From assembly GCF_025370785.1 (NCBI RefSeq), contig NZ_JAMXFA010000052.1, positions 1 to 42,290 of the forward strand: a stretch of DNA of 42,290 nt, written 5' to 3'. Of this stretch, positions 1 through 8,038 are shown piece by piece. The number at the start of each line of letters is the position of its first letter. Within the stretch, counting starts at the first letter, position 1. The DNA is from Laspinema olomoucense D3b. Lineage in GTDB: Bacteria; Cyanobacteriota; Cyanobacteriia; Cyanobacteriales; Laspinemataceae. Position numbers and translations under genes: made by a program. Below the pieces are notes generated by a model. It made no database searches. It saw nothing but the letters and a program-made list of their open reading frames with translations, and was not told where the DNA came from.

Positions 1-13
1 TCATGGTCCTGCT

Positions 14-36
14 CTGGCTTTCAGCCGTTTTTTTTT
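14..36 (+). terminator. Weak intrinsic terminator at the left edge
   Basis: A short GGCT/AGCC stem at 16-26 is followed by nine T residues (28-36). It would stop rightward transcription coming from outside the window. The stem is only 4-5 bp, so this is a tentative call. Confidence 0.35.
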
Positions 37-68
37 ATTATACTCTACCTAGAGTGACAGAAGAGGGC

Positions 69-1195
69 TATAGCAGTCCTAAATCAGTTGTAACCGATAT
101 AATATAAGGATGAGACCCGACCCAGAAAGAGGCATTCAGAAAACATCATGACCATTATCACTGAACTAGATGATTTCATCAACACCAGCACAAATACTCA
201 AGAAGTCAAAAGAGCCTTGGCTGTTAAAATGATTTTAATGGGAATATCTTCTCATGAAATTGAAGACCTATTGCAGGTGTCTCATAGTTTTATTAGCAAG
301 TGGAAAAATCGAGCTCTTTTTCATGGAGTAGACAGCTTAAAACTTCAATATAAAGGAAGTAAAGGTTACCTCAATGCTGACTCAAAAGCCAAGGTGATTG
401 AATGGCTAAGGCAGCAACCTTATTTAAGAACCGGGGATTTAAAACGACATTTAGACCATGAATATGGCGTGGTTTATGCTTCGGATGAAAGCTACTATGC
501 TTTATTCAAAACCGCTAAAATAAGCTGGAAGAAATCGCAGAAAAAAAATCCAGCAAAAGATGAAGAAAAAGTCAAAGCCAAAAAAAAGGAAATTCAAAAT
601 AAACTCGAAGAATGGGAACCCGAAATAAAAGCTGGAAAGCTTGCTGTGTTTATGATTGACGAATGTCATCTTCTTTGGGGAGACTTGTTAGGTTATGTTT
701 GGGGACGAACAGATAGTCGGGTGGAAGTCCCTATTAAAAATCAAAAAAATAGACAAACTTATTATGGGGCATTAGATTATCAAAATCATGAATTTATTGT
801 CAAAGAATATTCAAGCGGCAATACGGAAAACACCGTAGATTTTATAAAACATTTACAAAAACAAAGACCAGGTCAACGAATTGCCATTTTTTGGGATGGC
901 GCTAGTTATCATAAATCTCAAGAATTTAAAGAATATTTAAAGAAAGTAAATGGAGAGTTGTCAGAAGATGAATGGTTAGTTCATTGCACTACCTTTGCTC
1001 CAAATGCTCCCGAGCAAAACCCAGTAGAAGATCTTTGGTTACAAGCTAAAAACTTTATTCGGCAGTTTTATCATTTATGTGATTCATTTAAGGTAGTAAA
1101 AGGTCTATTTAAGTTTTTTGCTGATGGTCAAATATTTGATTTCCCCAAACTTTTTTATTATGGAATTTTGCCACAAGTGATTTAGGACTGCTATA
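69..1195 (+). mobile_element. Complete IS630-family insertion sequence with TA target duplication
   Basis: Near-perfect terminal inverted repeats face each other: 69-86 reads TATAGCAGTCCTAAATCA and 1178-1195 is its exact reverse complement. The similarity continues inward with mismatches. The outermost TA dinucleotides (69-70 and 1194-1195) are the target duplication expected of IS630/Tc1-type elements, giving an element of about 1123 bp at 71-1193. The transposase stop codon (1183-1185) lies inside the right inverted repeat. Ends and reading frame are intact, so the copy may be recent and functional. It sits exactly in the stop codon of the DUF4326 gene to its right. Confidence 0.92.
148..1185 (+). 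CDS. IS630-family transposase
   Basis: This 345-aa protein is the transposase of the surrounding element and would catalyse cut-and-paste transposition into TA sites. The N-terminal ~130 residues form a helix-turn-helix region (LLQVSHSFISKWK at 41-53) that should bind the inverted repeats, followed by a lysine-rich linker at 130-165. The DDE catalytic core is visible: D171 in FMIDECHLLW, D250 in FWDGASYHKS and E294 in NPVEDLWLQAK. The length is normal for the family and no frameshift is seen. The ATG at 148 gives the full N-terminal DNA-binding region, but no strong ribosome-binding site precedes it. Confidence 0.93.
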   Translation: MTIITELDDFINTSTNTQEVKRALAVKMILMGISSHEIEDLLQVSHSFISKWKNRALFHGVDSLKLQYKGSKGYLNADSKAKVIEWLRQQPYLRTGDLKRHLDHEYGVVYASDESYYALFKTAKISWKKSQKKNPAKDEEKVKAKKKEIQNKLEEWEPEIKAGKLAVFMIDECHLLWGDLLGYVWGRTDSRVEVPIKNQKNRQTYYGALDYQNHEFIVKEYSSGNTENTVDFIKHLQKQRPGQRIAIFWDGASYHKSQEFKEYLKKVNGELSEDEWLVHCTTFAPNAPEQNPVEDLWLQAKNFIRQFYHLCDSFKVVKGLFKFFADGQIFDFPKLFYYGILPQVI

Positions 1196-1549
1196 GGTAA
1201 TATACCCTCCATCAATGAGCCACTGGATACAACGGATTATAACATAACCGTGGCATAAAAGTGGCGGACAATAGCAACTCAGCTTTAATTGATGTCCGGC
1301 TTTATTTTGTCGCGCCAGAGCCATTAATTCTAGGAACGCGGCGGTTTCTACTCCGTCAAATAAACCCGCTTTTACCTGTTGCCAAAGCCATCGGCGATAG
1401 GCTTGTACGACGGCTTGACGATTACCGTGAACTCCAATGCGAAATGGATTAGCTAGGGCTGAACCTGGCAAACCCATTTTTGGATTAGAACGTCCGATAT
1501 AATGAGTACCTAGCCAACCGTAACTTTTTAAGTTTACAACCTTTATCAT
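1109..1549 (-). CDS. DUF4326 protein with IS-derived C-terminal extension
   Basis: A 146-aa protein with the layout of DUF4326 proteins: an N-terminal region with YIGR and LANPF motifs (residues 17-37) and a Cys-rich CYCPPLLCHGYVI motif near residue 92. The function of DUF4326 is not established. Removing the IS630 element and one TA copy makes the frame end ...GGYIT-TAG, so the original protein was 118 aa. The insertion split the TAG stop, and the present frame reads 28 residues into the right end of the element, antisense to the transposase. A GAGG ribosome-binding site at 1557-1560 precedes the ATG by 7 nt and overlaps the stop of the upstream gene, which suggests translational coupling. 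Confidence 0.8.
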   Translation of the reverse strand: MIKVVNLKSYGWLGTHYIGRSNPKMGLPGSALANPFRIGVHGNRQAVVQAYRRWLWQQVKAGLFDGVETAAFLELMALARQNKAGHQLKLSCYCPPLLCHGYVIIRCIQWLIDGGYITYSSPKSLVAKFHNKKVWGNQIFDHQQKT

Positions 1550-1559
1550 GATTAAACCT

Positions 1560-1877
1560 CTATTTGAGATTTCGATTTAAGAGAATTTGTTGGGTTCGGA
1601 GACTATACCGATGCCAGGGAGTTTTTATTTTTCCGGTTGGCTCGATATTGTAGATGTCATATTCAAGAATAACCGGGAAGATTGTACCCAACTTAAAACC
1701 TAGTACCCAGACAGAAACTCCAATGTTACAACTTATGTTGCACCCTTCAATAATGCCGTAAAATCCAACTAAATCAAAGTAACCTGTGAAGTCTTTACCT
1801 AAAATTTTAACAACTTGGCCCGGTTTAAGTCGCGGATATAAATCCAACTCTAGTTGACGAGGTGTTAAAGGTTCCAT
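1560..1877 (-). CDS. Hypothetical protein, about 105 aa
   Basis: Unrecognised small soluble protein. A longer frame opens with GTG at 1907, but the internal ATG at 1877 has a GAGG ribosome-binding site 8 nt upstream, so I prefer the shorter start. The N-terminal half contains a short basic/hydrophobic segment around KPGQVVKILGKDF, possibly a small beta-barrel, which is only a guess. It is co-directional with the DUF4326 gene and 10 bp before it, so the two are probably one transcript. Confidence 0.55.
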   Translation of the reverse strand: MEPLTPRQLELDLYPRLKPGQVVKILGKDFTGYFDLVGFYGIIEGCNISCNIGVSVWVLGFKLGTIFPVILEYDIYNIEPTGKIKTPWHRYSLRTQQILLNRNLK

Positions 1878-2165
1878 TCGGGTTGCCTCAAAACCTACAA
1901 AAATCACAAACTTTTTAATTTAAAATATTTGTTGCTAAAGTCTAATGACTTAAATATTCCAGATTTTTTATATAAACTAAAAATTTTGAATGTTGATAAA
2001 TTAAATTTGTAGGTCTAGTTTTTAATTGCACCTACAATAGGTAATTAATATTTTTAAAGGTAAATTTTATTTTAAATTATTTAATTTTTGAAAAATTCAA
2101 GCCTTAACTTTCAGGTACAAAATTTTTATCTGTCGTTTTTTTGAGTTACGCAAGGCAGAGTGAGC

Positions 2166-2369
2166 GGGTAGTCAGACTACCCACTTCAAGGACGCGCGTA
2201 GCGCCTAAACTGTGCAGTTTATGGAATTGATAGCAATCGTTCGATGGAAACGAAAATAAGCGATTGCTCTGGGTGAATCGTCACCGGCATCTACTCAGCT
2301 TTCTTTTTTTTATTAAGAACATGGCCCGGGAAAACCCGGTACTTCAGGATGGGGATGCGCCATGTTCTT
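2166..2369 (+). ncRNA. Candidate structured non-coding RNA or relic of a transposon end
   Basis: A stretch with no gene holds a run of consecutive hairpins: 2166-2182 (7-bp stem), 2194-2204 (GCGC stem), 2206-2221 (7-bp stem), 2232-2268 (8-bp stem AGCAATCG/CGATTGCT) and 2272-2285 (5-bp stem). A T-rich tract follows at 2303-2311. Immediately after comes a larger hairpin at 2315-2369 with a perfect 11-bp outer stem and an inner CCGGG-AAAA-CCCGG stem-loop. The GGTACTTCAGGATGGGGATG-like segment in its loop resembles TnpB/IS605-type omegaRNA ends as I remember them, so this may be a relic of such an element or an independent RNA. The rest of 1878-2588 is AT-rich with nothing else recognisable. Confidence 0.4.
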
Positions 2370-2588
2370 GATAAGAGATCCCTGACCTTTTTTTGGCGAA
2401 GGTATAGGGACTGGTAAGGGCTTTTGGTTTTGGGGTGAAATCTTTCAGGCGATCGCACTCAAACTTTTCTAAAACTCCCTACATAGTCAACCTTTAGGGA
2501 ATCTGGGTTAAATATTTAAAATCCGAAGCGCTCGACTCATCGGGGGAAATGGTGAGATCCGAGCGTTGCATCGTTGAATACCTTGAGG

Positions 2589-3158
2589 CTAATCTTGCCA
2601 AAAATCCTTAAAGCGATCAGGTGCAAGCTCGGTATAACGGACCGTATGCAGAATCGAGCGATGCCCCAAATAATCTTGGATGGCTCTGGTATCAAACCCC
2701 TTGGAAGCCAGGAAATATCCGCAAGCATGGCGCAACTGATGGGGGTGGCAATTGCGGATTCTTGCAATTTCCCCAGCGCGGGTGACAATTTTTCTGACGG
2801 CAGAGGTGGTCAATTTACCTCCGCGCTCGTTGCTAAAGACATAGCGGGAGTCAGGATATTCTGTCTGGAGCTGTTGGAGGGCTTGCATCTCCACTCCCTT
2901 CAACGGGTGGGTGGCGGGTTTCCCATTTTTGAGGCGACTAATATAAATGCTTGCACCTGCAAAATCTACACAGTCCCAAGTCAGGGCCACCGCTTCCCCC
3001 ACCCTCAGCCCATGCCGGAACGAAAGCAGAATCAAGGTTGAATCCCTCAAAGAGTGACGCCCCATCGATTGGGCCGCCGCAATCAGGCGCTCCACCTCAT
3101 TCGGTAGCAGGTGCTCTCGGGCGCGTTGGTCCTTATTTTTAGGTTTTCTGAATTCCAT
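2589..3158 (-). CDS. Tyrosine recombinase/integrase, short single-domain form
   Basis: A 189-aa site-specific recombinase consisting almost only of the catalytic domain. The family residues are present: R52 in HGLRVGEA, K77 in the beta-hairpin (RLKNGK), H140 and R143 in HPHQLRHACG, H166 in LGHRS, and the nucleophile Y175 in RYTEL. It lacks the N-terminal core-binding domain of full-length XerC/D-type integrases, so it resembles FimB/FimE-sized invertases in length. It could resolve plasmid multimers, invert a DNA segment or integrate the element. No attachment site was identified. The start at 3158 has AGGA a few bases upstream. Confidence 0.88.
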   Translation of the reverse strand: MEFRKPKNKDQRAREHLLPNEVERLIAAAQSMGRHSLRDSTLILLSFRHGLRVGEAVALTWDCVDFAGASIYISRLKNGKPATHPLKGVEMQALQQLQTEYPDSRYVFSNERGGKLTTSAVRKIVTRAGEIARIRNCHPHQLRHACGYFLASKGFDTRAIQDYLGHRSILHTVRYTELAPDRFKDFWQD

Positions 3159-3375
3159 AAATCCTGAATTCGCTCCTATTTTATTCTACGACAACTGTAA
3201 GTAAAAGGGACATTTTACGGAAAGTCCCCAAAAATCAAGGGTTTCCAGGGATAAATGGGGAGAGGGACCAGGTTTAATCTTCTGGAGATGGAAAGTTTTG
3301 AGCAACCCGCAAATAAGGCTCAGGTGGCGTTAGGATGTTTAGCGGCTCTGTGTATTGGCAATCTTCTTTAAACGT

Positions 3376-3415
3376 AATACATTTGTATTGGCAACACTGT
3401 ATTGGCGCTGTATGC
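3376..3415 (+). promoter_or_regulatory. Possible operator/promoter region with repeated TGTATTGGC
   Basis: TTGTATTGGCAACAC and CTGTATTGGCGCTGT occur next to each other (about 3381-3412), just upstream of the RHH-like gene, and GTGTATTGGCAATC occurs at about 3351. Small direct repeats of this kind are typical autoregulatory sites for RHH proteins. No -35/-10 pair is clear enough to name. Confidence 0.3.
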
Positions 3416-3452
3416 TAACCGTATAGACTGCTAACGCAATAACGCAAAAGTC

Positions 3453-3737
3453 ATGAAAAGAAAACCGATTTCCCTTCGGATGGAGCCGTCAGAGTGGCAA
3501 TCTTTCGTCGCCCTCTGCCAGGATGAGGGGACCACCGCCACAGAGCAAATTTCTATTTTTATTCGCCAGTGCCTTGCTCAGGGTTTGCCTTTGTGCGATG
3601 AGGATTTGGAGGTCAGTGCATCGAACCGGCTTAACAACCGCATCAACGAATTGGAGGAGAAAATTGGGTTAGCGTTGGCTGAACTCGACTTACGGCTGAT
3701 TGAGTTGGAGGAAGAAAACGAACGTCTACAAAATTAA
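3453..3737 (+). CDS. CopG/RHH-like DNA-binding protein with C-terminal coiled coil
   Basis: A 94-aa protein. The N-terminus (KPISLRMEPSEWQSFVALC, then TTATEQISIFIRQCL) matches the beta-strand plus two-helix pattern of ribbon-helix-helix proteins. Residues 56-94 form a Glu/Leu-rich heptad region (coiled coil), which could mediate oligomerisation. Such proteins serve as plasmid copy-number repressors, antitoxins or relaxase accessory factors. The relaxase is 1.1 kb away on the opposite strand and a set of degenerate repeats lies between them, so binding to those repeats is a reasonable but untested idea. The 290 bp upstream hold TTGTATTGGC-like direct repeats that might be operators. Confidence 0.6.
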   Translation: MKRKPISLRMEPSEWQSFVALCQDEGTTATEQISIFIRQCLAQGLPLCDEDLEVSASNRLNNRINELEEKIGLALAELDLRLIELEEENERLQN

Positions 3738-3975
3738 ATAGTAGTCGAGGTACGGGTATTGGTATTGGTCTACAAACCTTTCGACTCCTACACTGACAAA
3801 CTCCGTACCCGGGAGTTGGCGAAAAGGTTGTTGGTCAGCCTGTCAAGTCTCACCTCAAATTGTGAGAAAAAAGGCACGAACGCCTTTGCCAAATGGACAA
3901 ACTAACAGGATCCGGATAGCCTCACTTGGAGCTATCAACAAGGGCAATACAATCCTTTTCAGCTAAAGGGTTAGA

Positions 3976-4231
3976 GGATTTATAGACCAAACTTTAGACA
4001 GAAATAGAACGAGTGGAATTCCCTAAATTAAACGGAATTGTAGAAGGAAAATAGACCGATATTGACCACTAGGATAGATCGGTTTATAGACAGGTAATAG
4101 GCTTAACACTAGAAGCAGATTGACTCCTAGACTAGACAGGATTGTAGGCCCAAATTAAACCCAGATTAGCTGCTGAGGTAGACAGGGTTGTAGACAAAAA
4201 CTAGATCCGGATTGACCACTATAAATAGACA
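3976..4231. repeat. Five degenerate ~47/58-bp direct repeats (iteron-like)
   Basis: Units beginning GG(N)(A/T)TT(G/A)TAGAC start near 3976, 4034, 4081, 4139 and 4185, with spacings 58, 47, 58 and 46 and the last ending near 4231. Most units also carry a GATTGACCACTA or GATTGACTCCTA segment in the second half. The alternation of two lengths suggests a repeat with an optional ~11-bp segment. Spacing is not a multiple of three, so this is not a coding repeat. The rest of 3738-4347 shows no gene. An iteron, partition or oriT-associated array are all possible. Confidence 0.55.
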
Positions 4232-4347
4232 TGGAACGGTTATGCTCACATGGAGTACGACAAAATGTGGCAAGCATCTTAGACTGCATAGGGTCATCAA
4301 CTAAGCAGATAGGTTTACAGGCGCGGCTTTTAAGGAAAACTAAGGTG

Positions 4348-4827
4348 ATGAACTGCATTATTCGACCGCTCATATCAACAGATCAACCGTTTCTTTGGGA
4401 AATGTTGTACCAGGCACTTTATGTTCCTAAAGGGCAATCTGTCCCGCCTCGTGAGGTTGTTCAGCTTCCTGAACTCGCGCGGTATGTTCAGGGTTGGAAG
4501 CGCTCCGGCGATTGTGGTTTTCTCGCCAGCGATGCGGCAACGGGCCAATCTGTCGGCGCGGTTTGGTTACGTTTACTGGTGGGCGAGAACAAAGGTTATG
4601 GTTATGTGGATGATGACACGCCGGAATTAGGTATGGCGGTGTTGCCCGAATATCGGGGTCAAGGCGTTGGCATACAATTGCTCATTCACTTGTTGGCGTC
4701 GGATTATGGGCAATCCTCCATTTCGCTGAGTGTTTCGGTAGACAATCCGGCGTTGCGGCTTTATGAGCGTTTTGGGTTTGAGGTCGTAAACAAAAGCGAG
4801 GGGTCGCTCACGATGAAACGCGGCTGA
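4348..4827 (+). CDS. GNAT-family N-acetyltransferase
   Basis: A 159-aa acetyl-CoA-dependent N-acetyltransferase. The acetyl-CoA-binding motif A is visible as LGMAVLPEYRGQGVGIQLL, containing the R/Q-x-x-G-x-G signature, and motif B as NPALRLYERFGFEVV near the C-terminus. The substrate cannot be told from sequence. A longer frame starts at 4231, but the ATG at 4348 has AAGGTG directly upstream and gives a normal GNAT length; the extra 39 residues would come from the repeat region. It is convergent with the relaxase gene, 62 bp away, with a GCGATCGC site between them. Confidence 0.85.
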   Translation: MNCIIRPLISTDQPFLWEMLYQALYVPKGQSVPPREVVQLPELARYVQGWKRSGDCGFLASDAATGQSVGAVWLRLLVGENKGYGYVDDDTPELGMAVLPEYRGQGVGIQLLIHLLASDYGQSSISLSVSVDNPALRLYERFGFEVVNKSEGSLTMKRG

Positions 4828-4889
4828 AACTGCGATCGCCCCGAAGGAGGACTGCGTGATTTGCTTGCTTACCGGGGCCGCTCAATGCC

Positions 4890-6965
4890 TCAATCAGAAA
4901 TATCCAGTTGCCGGGAACGAGAGCGCTTCTTATTCTGAGCGCGTTTTTTATCTTGGCTCATGCGACGCTGCATCAGGGGGATAGACTGTTCCACAATGTA
5001 ATTGGCGTCCTCGCGTTTGACTGAGACTGAAAACTGCTGGGGAGTTTCCCAAGAACCCTTGCCAGTCGGTCGGCCAAGAATCAGAGTGTCCGACCCATCT
5101 CGATATTCCAAAACAAGGTACTGACCCCGCTTGTAAGTGCGGAAGCGATCGCCCTCGACCATCCGCCCACCCCGGTGTTTGAGGTAGGTATTGAGGAATG
5201 GAGCCACCCTGTTCACCCACTGTTGGTATTCCTGCTCACTCAGGACATCGGGTGGGGACGGTGTTGGGGACGGTTTTGCTGCGGGAGACTCAGAGGGTTT
5301 TGGTGGGGGTTCTCTAAAGGGGGGAGCGACGGTATTGACCCACTGTTGATATTCCTGCTTATTCCGGACCTCCGGTAGGGACGGTGGAGGCTCTGAGTCA
5401 TGCAAATTAAACCACGCATTATAGGGTCTCATCTCTTGCTGCATGGCTGGGAGGGACTGCTCCAAAATGTGCTGGGCAGTAGCTCGCTCAACGGGGAAAT
5501 AGTTGCGAGTTTCCCATGAACCCGAGTGAGTGTTATGGGCAATCATGAGCGTTTTTGAGCCATCCTGCTGCTCTAAAACGAGGCATTGACCGCGCTTGTA
5601 AGTGCGGAAGCGGTGGCCCTGGACAACCGGAACACTCCGGTGCTGGAGGTAAGCATCGATGACTGGCGCAACTTGGTTGACCCACTGTTGATATTCCTCA
5701 GAATCCAAGATGTCGGGTTTGGGCCGTGCCGTTGATGCTGACGCCGGAGATAATTCCGGTTGGGTTGATATGGGGTTTTGCAGGGAAAGTTGGCGATCGC
5801 TTGAAGCTGGTTCTGAGGACGCTGGGGATAACTCCCGTGCGGTTGATCTGCGGTTTTGGGCGTCCAGTTGGCGATCGCTTTGAGTGGGTTGGGTTGACTG
5901 AGGGTTTTGTCGGTTTCTTTGGCGATCGCTTTGAGTTAGGTCGGTTGATGTAGCCGATAACTCTCCCTCAGTTGACTGAGGGTTTTGTCGGTTTTCTTGG
6001 CGATCGCTTTGAGTTGGTTCTGAGGACGCTGGGGATAACTTCGGTGCGGTTGACCCGGGGTTTGCGGTGGGTTCTTGGCGATCGCTTGGCTGGGAAAAAG
6101 AGGCCCGCTCATACCACTGTTCTTTTAAAAACAGCTTGAGAACTGGATTGTCATAGGCAGGGTAATAAGAGACTCCCCGTCGCTGCTGCAATCCGAGGAC
6201 CGTATAGGCACGACCCAACGAACTTCCCGCAGCGGCCACCGAGCCAAGTTGGTAAGAAATTGCCAGCCCTCCATTTGAAGCAGGCTGAATCCGAACGCCT
6301 ACCCCATCCGCTCGCAGCCGTCTTACCAACTCTGGTAATCTGGGTTGGTCCTGGCAGAACTTATCAATGCGGTCCTGGAGTTCAGTCAAGATAATTGGGT
6401 CGGCGGGGGTTGACCTTGCGCCTTCGGCGTACTCTCGGTTTTGCCGTCGGACTCTTCTAATTTGTCCGGTGGAAGGATTGCGGCGATCGGTCTCCCATAC
6501 TGCCGGGACTCTATGCAAATCAAACTCTTCAATCAGCGCTCGGTGGGCGGATTGGGAGCGATACCAATCATTGAAGCTGCTGACCGTGCGAGAGCCATCT
6601 ATTGTCACCCGGTTCACCACCAGATGAAAATGGTCCCGGTCTTGGCCGCTTTCGGTTTTGGTATCTGTATGCCGGACCAACAACCATTGACAATTCTCAT
6701 GGCCCATCCGGTGACAGAATTTCTGGGCATACCGATAGGCCGTCTCGTCCGCCATCGGTTGATTGGGATGGGGGCTAAAGCTGTAGTGGGCCACAGGGTA
6801 TTCCGTGCGGCGTCGTTTGGCAGCAACCCGCATGAATTGAGCCACCCATTGATGTTCATGCTCACCAACTAGCTGACTTGCCCCAATATATTTGGCCCCA
6901 GGCTTGTCCAGGACATAGCTGAGGAGGCCCGTGAAATCATTTCCTTTGGTAACTTTCCCAATCAT
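4890..6965 (-). CDS. MobA/VirD2-type relaxase with repeated C-terminal domains
   Basis: A 691-aa relaxase that would nick oriT and lead plasmid DNA transfer. The N-terminus (MIGKVTKGNDFTGLLSYVL) is typical of the relaxase/mobilisation nuclease family, with H60 in HYSFSP, H99, and the metal-binding H112-x-H114 in RDHFHLVVNRV (motif III). Residues ~295-410 are a low-complexity linker of Ser/Gln/Asn/Pro repeats in which an SDRQ tetrapeptide recurs about every 26 residues. Residues ~420-505 and ~577-670 are two copies of one unknown domain (YQQWVN...APxxxxYLxHR, RFRTYKRGQ, GSWET), with a partial third copy near 535. No MobC-like partner is adjacent; the RHH protein is the nearest candidate accessory factor. 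Confidence 0.88.
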   Translation of the reverse strand: MIGKVTKGNDFTGLLSYVLDKPGAKYIGASQLVGEHEHQWVAQFMRVAAKRRRTEYPVAHYSFSPHPNQPMADETAYRYAQKFCHRMGHENCQWLLVRHTDTKTESGQDRDHFHLVVNRVTIDGSRTVSSFNDWYRSQSAHRALIEEFDLHRVPAVWETDRRNPSTGQIRRVRRQNREYAEGARSTPADPIILTELQDRIDKFCQDQPRLPELVRRLRADGVGVRIQPASNGGLAISYQLGSVAAAGSSLGRAYTVLGLQQRRGVSYYPAYDNPVLKLFLKEQWYERASFSQPSDRQEPTANPGSTAPKLSPASSEPTQSDRQENRQNPQSTEGELSATSTDLTQSDRQRNRQNPQSTQPTQSDRQLDAQNRRSTARELSPASSEPASSDRQLSLQNPISTQPELSPASASTARPKPDILDSEEYQQWVNQVAPVIDAYLQHRSVPVVQGHRFRTYKRGQCLVLEQQDGSKTLMIAHNTHSGSWETRNYFPVERATAQHILEQSLPAMQQEMRPYNAWFNLHDSEPPPSLPEVRNKQEYQQWVNTVAPPFREPPPKPSESPAAKPSPTPSPPDVLSEQEYQQWVNRVAPFLNTYLKHRGGRMVEGDRFRTYKRGQYLVLEYRDGSDTLILGRPTGKGSWETPQQFSVSVKREDANYIVEQSIPLMQRRMSQDKKRAQNKKRSRSRQLDISD
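5793..6085 (-). repeat. In-frame 78-bp tandem repeats each carrying a HIP1 octamer
   Basis: GCGATCGC occurs at 5793, 5871, 5922, 6000 and 6078, spaced 78, 51, 78 and 78 bp, all multiples of three. Each site encodes part of an SDRQ motif in the relaxase linker. The surrounding bases are also similar, so this is a 26-codon repeat that expanded with the HIP1 site inside it. Confidence 0.8.
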
Positions 6966-7753
6966 GATGCTTAGGATTGTTGACTCTATTTTTCAGTTTA
7001 AAAAGTGGCAGGGGTTGAACGCTCTAACTTGAGAAAGATTTTCAGGGAGTTTTCATAGAGGCGGGTAACTTCTTTGATAATTTTTATTACTACAAATGTT
7101 CTGACGTAACTTTTAAAAAATCTTGCCTAATTGTAGTAACAAGTATGAATAAGAAGGCGACGGTGTAAGGCAGAAATGAGGCAGGATTGACGCTTATCAT
7201 TTTTCCAAGAAACTGTCAAATCAGCCGAGAATTGCTACCCGAGGTTTGGTCAAGGTTGCTAGGAAATCGATAACCCCCTAAAAAAACTGTGGACACAATG
7301 ACATAGCATTGCTCTACCGAGGGAGGCTAAGAAAACCGCAGGCTAATTGTGGGCCAAACTCGAATAAGCGGACCTGGGCGGGATAGACTAGATTTGACCT
7401 AAAAAATCCCTCCCCCCCGAGGGATTTTTCGAGGGGATAGCAACATCTGTAACCTATTTTGTATCCACGTAAATTGTAACAAACTGTAATAATTGTACCT
7501 ACGTTGTGCTTACAGTGTTACTACAAACAGTACGATAGCCATAGGAAAAAACACAAAAATCCCTCTCTACCGAGGGAAAACTAATCATCGATTAGTAACT
7601 TAATAGTATCAGTATTGAAACCGCTAGGCCGATTAAGTGGGAGCAAGGGAACTGTTTTGAGAGGACTAAAAATAATTCAAAGTGGGTTGAAAGAAACCGT
7701 GGCTACAAAGGGATAGAGAGAAAGCGTGACTACCGTGTCTTTTTGCGCGTTCA
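6966..7753. other. Gene-free region upstream of the relaxase; candidate oriT region
   Basis: About 790 bp without a credible ORF separate the relaxase start from the TnpB element, the usual place for an oriT. It contains TTGTAACA/ACTGTAATA/GTTACTACAA-type short repeats around 7466-7531, a terminator-like hairpin at 7402-7429 and the palindrome ACTAATC-ATC-GATTAGT at 7580-7596. No known nic-site consensus was recognised, so oriT is an inference from position. Confidence 0.35.
7402..7429. terminator. Bidirectional intrinsic terminator hairpin
   Basis: A perfect 11-bp stem AAAAATCCCTC/GAGGGATTTTT with a loop of six C residues. The A and T runs make it work on either strand. It would isolate the relaxase transcript from rightward traffic. 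Confidence 0.7.
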
Positions 7754-8038
7754 GTGATTATTCTGGACCCGAGTATTTGGAATGATTGTCAAGGAGAAAA
7801 TAGCTGGTGCAATAAATATTTAGAGCCTAGAAGCTCAAGGGTCCCCACCATGATGAAGATGAAGATGAGTGAATTGAAGAATGCGCCGGGGCGCAATATT
7901 TTTACTCTGCTAAATGTATCAGATGAAGGCAAATTGGAGGTTAACTTAAGATAGCTGGGCCACCGCATACCCGACAAAACTGGGTATGAAAACTCGTTCT
8001 GAAGGACTCCTTATTCAAATCAACTAAACCAGCAGGAG

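Noticed and set aside
3976-4231. CRISPR array
   Set aside because: The units are degenerate, of unequal spacing and without unique spacers; no cas gene is nearby.
4231-4347. N-terminal extension of the GNAT gene
   Set aside because: The extra 39 codons start at the end of the degenerate repeats, and the ATG at 4348 has a proper ribosome-binding site and normal family length.
7754-7954. A 66-codon frame upstream of tnpB
   Set aside because: GTG start without ribosome-binding site, odd composition, and it overlaps a probable transposon-end region.
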